From a virus, in IMG/VR virus record IMGVR_UViG_3300009703_000076, positions 1 through 29,187 of that record: a stretch of DNA of 29,187 nucleotides. The stretch is one strand, 5' to 3'. The translations under genes were made by a program, and so were the position numbers. The notes beneath the pieces are model-generated. The model ran no database searches, was not told where the DNA came from, and worked only from the letters and a program-made list of their open reading frames with translations. Positions 16,534 to 22,143 of this stretch are shown piece after piece (position 1 is the stretch's first letter; each line of letters starts with the position of its first letter).

Positions 16534-18090
16534 TTAATAATACCCACCAGCACGGTGTTTAAAGTACTGTATTGGTTCCGGTTCATCCGTAGGCAACCGT
16601 ATAAACCCGCCTTGTCTAAATCTCATAAGAGCCATTACTGTAGAGTCAACCAAGTCATCATGACTCATAAACGGGAATCCCGCAATCTCTTCTACCACTT
16701 CTTCTGCCCAACGTGTAGAAGGTACCCATACTAACTCCGAAGACACAATATCTGAAACAGAATTTAACCTCGCAAGTTTATCCCCTGATCCTCTATGTGG
16801 GGTATACTCCTGTACAGGCAACCCCATCCTACGCATCTCCTGATACAAAGCCGTACCAGAGTTCTTTTTCTCCACAATGAAGGAATCCGGTTCCCACTTT
16901 GCATATTCTTCCATAGCCAGAGCTTTTAACTCAGGAAACTCCATACGCTTCTTAATACTATTTAACAATATAATATTATACACACTTGTTTCTTCGTTTA
17001 AGAAAACACCCCATGTAGTGAGTGCCGTGAAGTCAGCTCGGTTATGTGATTCTGCCGCCGCATCAAGCGACATTATGATATATTCACACAACGGAGGCTT
17101 CTTATCCCCCCATGACTGCCACCATTCACGTTTTACAATAGAGGCTTCTTCTGCCGTGGGTTCCTGCTGATACTGTGCATTCCACTGGAACGCCGGCATG
17201 GAAGCCTTGGTGCGAAGTAGTGCGTCAAGGTCAAAAAACTCAGGCCATAACGGTTTTTGCGTATAACCGGAGTCACTCTTGTTAGGTACTTCCAATATAG
17301 CCGGAAATTCCACTATCTCGTACTGATCTGCCTTGTCATTCTGGGACATATCGACCACAACACGCCCAGTCAGGTCATCCATATGCCATCTGGTCTGGAT
17401 AATTGCGACACTACCCCCCGGCATGAGACGAGTACGAGCACCATAGGTGAACCACTCGTAGGCTTTCTCAAAAACCTCAAAATTCCCGTTAATAACGTCC
17501 TGTTCCGAGTGCGGATCATCAATTAACAGCAAATCTGCGCCACGACCAGCGATGGATGAGCCTATACCACACGCATAATACTCACCACCCGCACTTGTGT
17601 TCCACCTACCGGCTGATTTCGAGTCAACAGCAAGCGCAACATCCGGAAAAATCGACTTATAAGCGTCCGTTGCGATCAAATTACGTACTTTTCGACCAAA
17701 ATCGACAGCCAAATCGGTAGTATGGGACACCATCATCACTTTTTTAGTCGGATTTCGTCCTAAAAACCACGCTGGGAACATAATCGACACCAACTGGGAC
17801 TTCCCATGACGGGGAGGGATGTTTACACAGATACGATCCTTGTCACCAGCCTCGATACCCATGAGCATATCACCCAACATCCGGTGATGTTTACCTACTT
17901 TATAGTCCGACTGCATATGCTGACAGAACTCTATGAGATCATCCAGCGACTGCTTCTTATATTTCCTCTGCTCCAGCTCATCTACTATACTGTCTATCTC
18001 GGTAAGCTCCTCGGGGGTGTACTTATCAAGGTTAGCCAGCATCAACTGGACTTCTTCTTCCGTGAAATCTACTGATTCACTCAGAGGCAT
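16534..18090 (-). CDS. terL: Terminase large subunit
   Basis: 518 residues. The N-terminal ATPase has a Walker A-type motif PPRHGKS (92-98) and Walker B LLLIDD (187-192), with VSHTTDLAVDFGRKVRNL after the first and IIQTRWHMDDLTGR as a motor-coupling region. The C-terminal RNase H-like nuclease carries D343 (IMSLDAAA), E407 (FIVEKK) and D478/D479 (MSHDDLVDS). The enzyme packages DNA through the portal and cuts it. It overlaps the small-subunit candidate by 14 bases. Length and motifs are complete; the packaging type (headful, cos or direct repeat) cannot be told here. Confidence 0.93.
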   Translation of the reverse strand: MPLSESVDFTEEEVQLMLANLDKYTPEELTEIDSIVDELEQRKYKKQSLDDLIEFCQHMQSDYKVGKHHRMLGDMLMGIEAGDKDRICVNIPPRHGKSQLVSIMFPAWFLGRNPTKKVMMVSHTTDLAVDFGRKVRNLIATDAYKSIFPDVALAVDSKSAGRWNTSAGGEYYACGIGSSIAGRGADLLLIDDPHSEQDVINGNFEVFEKAYEWFTYGARTRLMPGGSVAIIQTRWHMDDLTGRVVVDMSQNDKADQYEIVEFPAILEVPNKSDSGYTQKPLWPEFFDLDALLRTKASMPAFQWNAQYQQEPTAEEASIVKREWWQSWGDKKPPLCEYIIMSLDAAAESHNRADFTALTTWGVFLNEETSVYNIILLNSIKKRMEFPELKALAMEEYAKWEPDSFIVEKKNSGTALYQEMRRMGLPVQEYTPHRGSGDKLARLNSVSDIVSSELVWVPSTRWAEEVVEEIAGFPFMSHDDLVDSTVMALMRFRQGGFIRLPTDEPEPIQYFKHRAGGYY

Positions 18091-18682
18091 CTTTTTCTTC
18101 TTTCAACTCCAGCGCGGTATCCACGTCGGTAACTTCTCCATCTATGATAATGGCGTCATCAATCTCTTCAGCATCTATAATCTTCGCCAGCTTGGATCGT
18201 AACTTGTTCCTGAGATCATCCGTGGACTGATGCGTTATGGTCACTTCCGATTTTTCTGCAAACAGACCAACATCCGATATCTTCCCAAGTAACTCCAGTG
18301 CACGAATACGCACACGGGGGTCAGGGTTGTCAGTCTCCAGCACTAACTTGTTTGTCACCATGTGCCGTACCTGCTTGGCACTCTCCACAATTGACTGACC
18401 AAATTCCTGCAATATGCTGTTCGTCATCAACAGGGATGCCGGGGTAAGACTAGCTGCCTTCTTTGTGGTAACTTTTTTAGACGTCTTTTCAGGATCGCCC
18501 GCATAGGATATAGCTAACTTAGCGGCTACATCCTTATCTTCTTTGGTGGGTTCTATGTCCAATCCGTGCTCGGATAATTTAAGCGCAGTATTACATGCGG
18601 CTTCCGCCCGCTCCCGCAGATCTATATATGGAGTGTCAGGGGAGAATGGTACTCCCAATTCAGGTTCTACTACCAGAGTCAT
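18077..18682 (-). CDS. Terminase small subunit candidate
   Basis: 201 residues from the ATG at 18682; the same frame is open to 18778 but that region holds the putative promoter. It starts MTLVVEPELGVPFSPDTPYI and is helical, with ASLTPASLLMTNSILQEFGQ, DPDPRVRIRALELLG-type block and a charged C-terminus ending EEKDASE. Position directly upstream of terL, with a 14-base overlap, and similarity to proteins found there in related phages support the call; I see no canonical helix-turn-helix. The small subunit would recognise the packaging site and load the large subunit. Confidence 0.6.
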   Translation of the reverse strand: MTLVVEPELGVPFSPDTPYIDLRERAEAACNTALKLSEHGLDIEPTKEDKDVAAKLAISYAGDPEKTSKKVTTKKAASLTPASLLMTNSILQEFGQSIVESAKQVRHMVTNKLVLETDNPDPRVRIRALELLGKISDVGLFAEKSEVTITHQSTDDLRNKLRSKLAKIIDAEEIDDAIIIDGEVTDVDTALELKEEKDASE

Positions 18683-18716
18683 AAATATCTTTCGCAGGTT
18701 GCCAACCGTGTTGTAA

Positions 18717-18745
18717 CCTATATCAAATATAAAAAGTTTCCACAA
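18717..18745 (-). promoter_or_regulatory. Possible promoter for the late operon
   Basis: On the minus strand, TTGTGG (18745-18740) and TATAGG (18722-18717) are 17 bases apart. Each matches the sigma-70 consensus at only four of six positions. It is the best candidate between the small terminase start and the divergent nuclease gene; the predicted transcript start is near 18710. A phage-specific promoter may be used instead. Confidence 0.3.
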
Positions 18746-18749
18746 GATG

Positions 18750-18763
18750 TTTGGGACTCCAAA
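18750..18763. promoter_or_regulatory. TTTGGGACTCCAAA element, copy 1
   Basis: An imperfect palindrome (TTTGG-N4-CCAAA) lies directly upstream of the putative late promoter and of the divergent nuclease gene. Nearly the same sequence recurs at 19172-19185 just after the nuclease gene, and its half GAGTCCCAA at 19239-19247. It may be an operator between the late and early strands. Confidence 0.4.
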
Positions 18764-18780
18764 GGGGGGCTTCCCCATAT

Positions 18781-19158
18781 ATGTACAAAAGGCATGGTGA
18801 GGGATTAATATGTGAGTTAATACTCACAGAATATTTATTGCATAGGGGTTTCTATGTATTCCGCCCCCAAGCAGGGTTTGGCCCTGTCGATGTAATAGGT
18901 ATCTCAGGAACGACGGGTAAAGTGTACCTGTTCGATGCAAAGAAAGAAAAATACCGCAAAATAAACAAAACACTTATGGGAGATAAGGTAGGTAAGAAGG
19001 GGTCAAAAAAAGGCTACGGACCATACCGAATCTACCGCGTACTGTCAGAAGAACAGAAAATACTAGGCGTCCGAATGGCCTACGTAGATATAGATACCCG
19101 CAAAATAACTGTAATCCCCCCAATATCCGACGAAGATATAGAGATAATATCGGACTAA
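18781..19158 (+). CDS. PD-(D/E)XK nuclease, Holliday-junction-resolvase-like
   Basis: 125 residues from the ATG at 18781; a TTG at 18751 in frame is rejected because it lies in the palindrome. The fold signature is clear: E12 in GLICELILTEYLLHRG, D37 in GFGPVDVIG, and D52-A-K54 in VYLFDAKKEK, the DxK catalytic pair. The size fits archaeal-type resolvases or VRR-NUC-like nucleases. In phages such enzymes resolve branched DNA before packaging or repair it, and this gene sits next to the terminase but on the opposite strand. No clear ribosome site is visible; a GGGG-CCCC hairpin lies just before the ATG. Confidence 0.65.
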   Translation: MYKRHGEGLICELILTEYLLHRGFYVFRPQAGFGPVDVIGISGTTGKVYLFDAKKEKYRKINKTLMGDKVGKKGSKKGYGPYRIYRVLSEEQKILGVRMAYVDIDTRKITVIPPISDEDIEIISD

Positions 19159-19171
19159 ATTGGTAAGGTTT

Positions 19172-19185
19172 GTTGGGACTCCAAA
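19172..19185. promoter_or_regulatory. TTTGGGACTCCAAA element, copy 2
   Basis: GTTGGGACTCCAAA begins 13 bases after the nuclease stop; 13 of 14 bases match copy 1 at 18750. The inverted half GAGTCCCAA follows at 19239-19247. The two main copies bracket the nuclease gene. The rest of the 19159-19328 stretch shows nothing I can name. Confidence 0.4.
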
Positions 19186-19328
19186 CGTGAGAAATCCTAA
19201 AATTTTCGTCTGGATTGCTAATATATAGATAGATGTATGAGTCCCAATTAGCCAAGTGGGTCATAGGGGGAGGGTAGGGTCATTCGGATACAAAATTACC
19301 CTTTTGCCTGTAATAAAACAACACGTTT

Positions 19329-19394
19329 ACCCACGTTTGGCACTTATCTGTTGACATTACCCACGTTTTGTGCTCTAATACAATCATCGAAACG
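19329..19394 (+). promoter_or_regulatory. Promoter cassette copy 1 with phased ACCCACGTTT repeats
   Basis: TTGACA (19351-19356), a 17-base spacer and TCTAAT (19374-19379) make a strong sigma-70-type promoter for the small membrane-protein operon starting at 19411. ACCCACGTTT occurs upstream of the -35 (from 19329) and again between -35 and -10 (from 19359), exactly 30 bases apart. A further CACGTTT at 19322 is 10 bases before the first. This is the layout of a regulator site on one face of the helix. A 66-base near-copy is at 20490. Confidence 0.7.
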
Positions 19395-19410
19395 AACAAG
19401 AGGACAACCA

Positions 19411-19599
19411 ATGCTTATATTACTAGCATACTTACTGATTGCTTCCGGCACTGCGTTCGCAGGCTATGTAGTGTACGACAGCTTCAAGACTGAGGGCATA
19501 GCGATAGGTTCTGCGACAACAGTGTTCGCAATACTGGCCTTAACTATCCTATCATTCCTCGTTCTATACACCGCGCAGTTGGCAACAACTGCATCATAA
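19411..19599 (+). CDS. Small two-helix membrane protein
   Basis: 62 residues from the ATG at 19411, with AGAGGAC ten bases before. The upstream TTG in frame at 19351 is the promoter -35 and is rejected. Two hydrophobic segments: ~1-22 (MLILLAYLLIASGTAFAGYV) and ~35-58 (ATTVFAILALTILSFLVLY), joined by a short polar stretch DSFKTEG. First gene of unit A. I do not recognise a family; early phage membrane peptides often alter the host envelope or membrane enzymes. Confidence 0.7.
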   Translation: MLILLAYLLIASGTAFAGYVVYDSFKTEGIAIGSATTVFAILALTILSFLVLYTAQLATTAS

Positions 19600-19604
19600 C
19601 AATC

Positions 19605-19637
19605 GGGGGGCTTCGGCCCCCCACAACTTGGAGGACA
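19605..19637 (+). repeat. UUCG hairpin plus ribosome-site leader, copy 1
   Basis: A 7-bp G/C stem, GGGGGGC and GCCCCCC, closes a TTCG tetraloop (19605-19622), and is followed without a T tract by ACAACTTGGAGGACA, which holds the ribosome site of the next gene. All 33 bases recur exactly at 19827-19859. Without a T tract it is more likely an mRNA processing or stability element than a terminator. Confidence 0.75.
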
Positions 19638-19641
19638 TAAG

Positions 19642-19812
19642 ATGGTAATTGTTCAAGCATATTACTCTAAGGTCATCGGTTCTGATGTGTATACATGGAA
19701 CGTATACAAGGATGCCAAAACGGGTCAGGTACTCGCTGAAGTACTACTGCCCACAACATCACCAAACTACCTCGATCTTAAACAATGGCGTCATCAATCT
19801 CTAGTGAAGTAG
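19642..19812 (+). CDS. Small soluble protein, paralogue of the gene at 21997
   Basis: 56 codons, MVIVQAYYSKVIGSDVYTWN then VYKDAKTGQVLAEVLLPTTS. The ATG has GGAGG eight bases upstream. The middle aligns with the 38-residue protein at 21997-22113 (TWVALINAETGDILAELITP): T-W, A-x-TG and LAE are shared. It is the only non-membrane product of unit A and lies between two UUCG leader elements. Function unknown; a small beta-hairpin protein is suggested by the pattern. Confidence 0.65.
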   Translation: MVIVQAYYSKVIGSDVYTWNVYKDAKTGQVLAEVLLPTTSPNYLDLKQWRHQSLVK

Positions 19813-19826
19813 TACCAAACAAACCC

Positions 19827-19859
19827 GGGGGGCTTCGGCCCCCCACAACTTGGAGGACA
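19827..19859 (+). repeat. UUCG hairpin plus ribosome-site leader, copy 2
   Basis: Identical over 33 bases to 19605-19637: stem 19827-19833 with 19838-19844, loop TTCG, then ACAACTTGGAGGACA feeding the ATG at 19864. The exact identity at two gene junctions argues for a recent duplication or for strong conservation of an RNA signal. Confidence 0.75.
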
Positions 19860-19863
19860 CACA

Positions 19864-20055
19864 ATGCTAATAACAATACTACGTTATGTGATACCTGTAA
19901 TTGGTATTGCATCATTATTCGCCGGTACATGGACTAACAAGTACATGGTACATGGGGAAGCTACATATCTTATGACTGTATGGTTGCCGCTATGTTTGGT
20001 GGTAATTGGTGCGATCTGCTTCCTTGCTTCAATCAAACTATGGAGGGACATCTAA
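19864..20055 (+). CDS. Small two-helix membrane protein
   Basis: 63 residues with two hydrophobic segments, ~3-22 (ITILRYVIPVIGIASLFAG) and ~36-56 (LMTVWLPLCLVVIGAICFLA), and a basic end (IKLWRDI). GGAGG lies nine bases before the ATG. Its stop overlaps the next start (TAATG), so the two are translationally coupled. No family recognised. Confidence 0.65.
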   Translation: MLITILRYVIPVIGIASLFAGTWTNKYMVHGEATYLMTVWLPLCLVVIGAICFLASIKLWRDI

Positions 20056-20231
20056 TGCTAACTCGTTTAGGACTACTCGCAGGGATAATCATTGGAGTGT
20101 TTGCTATCATGCACTTCTTAGATCAACCTTATGTTGACCACGTTGCACCGGCAGATCTGATTGTCGGTTGTTGTGGAGTGTTCTTAATATGCTGGTCTAG
20201 CGGCTGGCTAATATTCAAGAGGTACTTGTAA
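20055..20231 (+). CDS. Small two-helix membrane protein
   Basis: 58 residues from the ATG at 20055. The longer in-frame start at 19980 is rejected because it lies deep in the previous gene. GGAGG (20042-20046) is eight bases upstream. Hydrophobic segments at ~5-22 (LGLLAGIIIGVFAIMHF) and ~34-54 (DLIVGCCGVFLICWSSGWLI). It is linked by TAATG overlaps on both sides. Unknown function. Confidence 0.65.
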   Translation: MLTRLGLLAGIIIGVFAIMHFLDQPYVDHVAPADLIVGCCGVFLICWSSGWLIFKRYL

Positions 20232-20320
20232 TGGAAAAAGATGGATTTCTTCCGGGCCTACTATGCGGATGTATACTTGGTCCTTGTATAATAGCGATAA
20301 TACTCGTTCTTGTATCCTAA
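20231..20320 (+). CDS. Tiny single-helix membrane peptide
   Basis: 29 codons, MEKDGFLPGLLCGCILGPCI then IAIILVLVS: a charged start and one hydrophobic helix with three Cys. Its ATG overlaps the previous stop (TAATG), the only clear evidence for translation. It is the last product of unit A, eight bases before the hairpin at 20329. Confidence 0.5.
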   Translation: MEKDGFLPGLLCGCILGPCIIAIILVLVS

Positions 20321-20328
20321 CATATCAT

Positions 20329-20360
20329 GGGGAGTGGGGCTTCGGCTCTGCTCTCCCTTT
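20329..20360 (+). terminator. UUCG hairpin at end of unit A
   Basis: A 12-bp stem with several G-T pairs (20329-20340 with 20345-20356) closes a TTCG loop. Only three T follow, so it is a weak intrinsic terminator or an mRNA end-protection hairpin. The loop-side sequence GGGGCTTCGGCTCTG is shared with the strong terminator at 21278. Confidence 0.55.
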
Positions 20361-20393
20361 GATACCAGTTCCCTCGGCAGCGGTGAGCGGAAG
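20357..20393. repeat. 37-bp direct repeat, copy 1
   Basis: Starts CTTTGATACCAGTTCCCTCG and continues to GGTGAGCGGAAG. It is identical to 21316-21352. Each copy follows a UUCG hairpin. Its first 13 bases (TTTGATACCAGTT) recur after the terminator at 28281. The remainder of the 277-base gap before 20598 holds the promoter copy at 20490 and nothing else I can name. Confidence 0.75.
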
Positions 20394-20489
20394 ATCTCGG
20401 GCTTTTTCCTATCAATTTTACGAAGCGGCGAGCGAGGAAGCAAAAAGCTGAGTAATCCTACATATTTTTAGTTATTATTAGCTATTAAT

Positions 20490-20555
20490 ACCCACATTTG
20501 GCACTTATCTATATACATTACCTACGTTTTGTGCTCTAATACAATCATCGAAACG
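20490..20555 (+). promoter_or_regulatory. Promoter cassette copy 2
   Basis: 61 of 66 bases match the cassette at 19329-19394. The -10 TCTAAT is intact (20535-20540), but the -35 is changed from TTGACA to TATACA (20512-20517), and both ACCCACGTTT repeats carry one change (ACCCACATTT, ACCTACGTTT). It probably drives the 221-residue gene more weakly or depends more on an activator. Confidence 0.65.
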
Positions 20556-20597
20556 GCCAATACCGGCGAATTCGATAACAAAGGAGATTTTACCCAA

Positions 20598-21263
20598 ATG
20601 GGAAAATCGAAACTAAGTAACCAGAGGTCGCTATCCGCGGCATCTGGCGAGGGCTTGGCTGAACTAGCCAAGAATAATGTAACCGGCGACAAGAAATTGC
20701 CACAAGTTATAGAAGCCTTGAAGGAAGACGGCTTCAAGACGTGGACGGATTTCGTCTCGCCTAATTCTACAGGCAAAAACAAGGCACTAAGTACTGTGTC
20801 GCCTGACGAATGGGCGCTACTCTTGAAGAAGGCAGAAGCCGGCTTGGATCTACCTGGCCAGCAAATGCTGGAAGTCAAGGCGGATGCGGTCGATAAGGAC
20901 GGTTTGCCTCGGTTCAAGCAAGTTGAAGCGGCGGTCTCGCCATTCGACAAGTGGACGTCCGAGAATAGGAAGTACTGGGCAAGACAGCCTAACGCGGTGT
21001 TAGGTCGAATTGCTGCCTACCTGAAACGTCGGCAAGTACCGAAGGCCGAACGTACATCTCGGACAGTCGTAGAACTTGCCTTCTCTGAGGCATCTTCTGC
21101 ACTCAATCGCCTAGTTAATGCGAACGAGAAAACACAAGAGACGTTCAAATTTGATATCGGTGAGGTTACCACCGAATTGAAAGCGGCTCTGATCGCGCTC
21201 GATAAGGTAGCGTTCGATAAGATGGTTAAAACACAGATGGAGACTAATAAAAAGTCTGACTAA
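20598..21263 (+). CDS. Unknown 221-residue charged protein
   Basis: The ATG at 20598 has AAGGAG eleven bases upstream; an in-frame GTG/TTG-type start at 20529 is rejected because it is inside the promoter. The product is soluble, rich in Lys, Ala, Glu and Ser, and mostly helical. Segments include LAELAKNNVTGDKKLPQVIE, EWALLLKKAEAGLDLPGQQM, a basic Trp/Arg block (RKYWARQPNAVLGRIAAYLK then RRQVPKAERTSRT) and a helical C-terminus. The basic block could bind nucleic acid. It is the only gene of unit B. I do not recognise it. Confidence 0.65.
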   Translation: MGKSKLSNQRSLSAASGEGLAELAKNNVTGDKKLPQVIEALKEDGFKTWTDFVSPNSTGKNKALSTVSPDEWALLLKKAEAGLDLPGQQMLEVKADAVDKDGLPRFKQVEAAVSPFDKWTSENRKYWARQPNAVLGRIAAYLKRRQVPKAERTSRTVVELAFSEASSALNRLVNANEKTQETFKFDIGEVTTELKAALIALDKVAFDKMVKTQMETNKKSD

Positions 21264-21277
21264 CCATCACCACTCAC

Positions 21278-21313
21278 GGGGGACGGGGCTTCGGCTCTGT
21301 CCCTCTTTTTTTT
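21278..21313 (+). terminator. Strong intrinsic terminator after unit B
   Basis: A 12-bp stem (21278-21289 with 21294-21305) closes a TTCG tetraloop and is followed by eight T (21306-21313). It begins 15 bases after the stop of the 221-residue gene. Confidence 0.88.
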
Positions 21314-21315
21314 AT

Positions 21316-21352
21316 CTTTGATACCAGTTCCCTCGGCAGCGGTGAGCGGAAG
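21316..21352. repeat. 37-bp direct repeat, copy 2
   Basis: Identical to 20357-20393 and, like it, placed directly after a UUCG hairpin. GCGGTGAGCGG-type sequence recurs again at ~21427-21440. Function unknown; possibly a recombination scar of a duplicated terminator block. Confidence 0.75.
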
Positions 21353-21384
21353 CATAAGGTCCGCAGAAAGCCTCACGAAAAGTC

Positions 21385-21402
21385 AGTAGTACGTGTACTA
21401 CC
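21385..21402. promoter_or_regulatory. 18-bp palindrome, copy 1
   Basis: AGTAGTAC-GT-GTACTACC: matches GGTAGTACNNGTACTACC except for the first base. In the gene-free region after unit B. Confidence 0.75.
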
Positions 21403-21446
21403 AGCTTGAAACCAGTTCTGAATAGAGCGGTGAGCGGTGAGTGGTT

Positions 21447-21464
21447 GGTAGTACGCGTACTACC
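21447..21464. promoter_or_regulatory. 18-bp palindrome, copy 2
   Basis: GGTAGTAC-GC-GTACTACC, a perfect palindrome. It lies 62 bases (six helical turns) after copy 1 and 26 bases before the AATGTTCY cluster. Confidence 0.8.
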
Positions 21465-21489
21465 ATAACTTGTTATCACGTGTTTGTGT

Positions 21490-21829
21490 AATGTTCTAAT
21501 GTTCTCTCTAATGTTCCGTAATGTTCTGTGTCGAGAGAACATTATGTTTTTGTAGCAATGAGTGGTTAGGCATGTGAAGCTATGAGAAGAAGTGCCTATC
21601 AGCTTTTGTCATCCTGTGTGTATTAGTAGTAGTAGTAGTAATGTTCTTTTTTATAAATAATATAAAGGATTATTATGGACCTCCCCCCTCTACAGCGGAA
21701 TGTAGTAAAAAATATATCATCAAAATCTCCCTCTCCAATTTCGCCAAAAAAAGAACATTAGAACATTCTTTGTTTTTCAATAGGTTGCGGCGCACACATA
21801 CAGAACATTACGGAACATTACAGAACATT
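21490..21829. repeat. AATGTTCY motif array; candidate origin or control region
   Basis: Within the 733-base gene-free stretch 21264-21996, AATGTTC(T/C) occurs forward at 21490, 21498, 21510, 21520 and 21640, and inverted (RGAACATT) at 21536, 21752, 21760, 21802, 21812 and 21822. The last three are exactly 10 bases apart. The left and right clusters form an imperfect inverted repeat around an AT-rich core (~21648-21750). Such phased iterons usually bind a replication initiator or a regulator. A 65-codon frame across the right part is rejected as a chance frame. Confidence 0.65.
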
Positions 21830-21886
21830 ACACGTTAGCCCACCTATAAACACTCAAACACACCCATTCACACAAGTTGGTATAAC

Positions 21887-21915
21887 TTGACATAACTTGT
21901 TAGGTATGCTATACT
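21887..21915 (+). promoter_or_regulatory. Near-consensus promoter of unit C
   Basis: TTGACA (21887-21892), a 17-base spacer, then TATACT (21910-21915), with TG of an extended -10 at 21907-21908. Start of transcription near 21922. The leader of ~75 bases contains palindrome copy 3. ATAACTTGTTA overlapping the spacer also occurs at 21466, next to palindrome copy 2. Confidence 0.75.
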
Positions 21916-21961
21916 TATTATAGTCAGAAATTTAATTAATTTTTGATGTTTTTGAGAAATC

Positions 21962-21979
21962 AGTAGTACACGTACTACC
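21962..21979. promoter_or_regulatory. 18-bp palindrome, copy 3
   Basis: AGTAGTAC-AC-GTACTACC, in the transcribed leader ~40 bases after the predicted start of unit C, five bases before the AGGAGG of the 38-codon gene. Confidence 0.78.
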
Positions 21980-21996
21980 AAACAGGAGGACACGCG

Positions 21997-22113
21997 ATGA
22001 AGATAGTTACGCAGACACGGGAACAAGACGGGCATACATGGGTAGCACTCATAAATGCCGAAACGGGTGACATACTCGCTGAACTAATCACACCCACAAT
22101 AACAACTCGGTAG
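21997..22113 (+). CDS. Small protein, paralogue of the gene at 19642
   Basis: 38 codons, MKIVTQTREQDGHTWVALIN then AETGDILAELITPTITTR. AGGAGG precedes the ATG. It aligns with the 56-residue protein at 19642 through T-W, A-x-TG and LAE-L, but lacks its C-terminal ~16 residues. Its TAG stop (22111-22113) is bases 3-5 of palindrome copy 4. It is the first gene of unit C. Function unknown. Confidence 0.6.
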   Translation: MKIVTQTREQDGHTWVALINAETGDILAELITPTITTR

Positions 22114-22126
22114 TACACGTACTACC
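22109..22126. promoter_or_regulatory. 18-bp palindrome, copy 4
   Basis: GGTAGTAC-AC-GTACTACC. It overlaps the stop codon of the 38-codon gene and is followed after AAAC by the AGGAGAAC ribosome site of the next gene. Confidence 0.8.
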
Positions 22127-22143
22127 AAACAGGAGAACATAAA

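Noticed and set aside
18683-18778. N-terminal extension of the small terminase candidate
   Set aside because: The 32 extra codons cover the palindrome and the putative promoter; ATG at 18682 is the likelier start.
20400-20450. Similarity to plasmid vector sequence (GCGAGCGAGGAAGC)
   Set aside because: Only a short stretch resembles cloning-vector sequence; the surrounding bases do not continue the match.
20263-20451. 62-codon plus-strand frame over the UUCG hairpin
   Set aside because: It overlaps the 29-codon gene in another frame, has no ribosome site and includes the hairpin and direct repeat.
21312-21542. 76-codon minus-strand frame after unit B terminator
   Set aside because: It crosses the 37-bp repeat, two palindromes and the motif array; composition is not coding-like.
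21641-21838. 65-codon plus-strand frame in the gene-free region
   Set aside because: It runs through the AATGTTCY array and AT-rich core, has no ribosome site and a low-complexity product.
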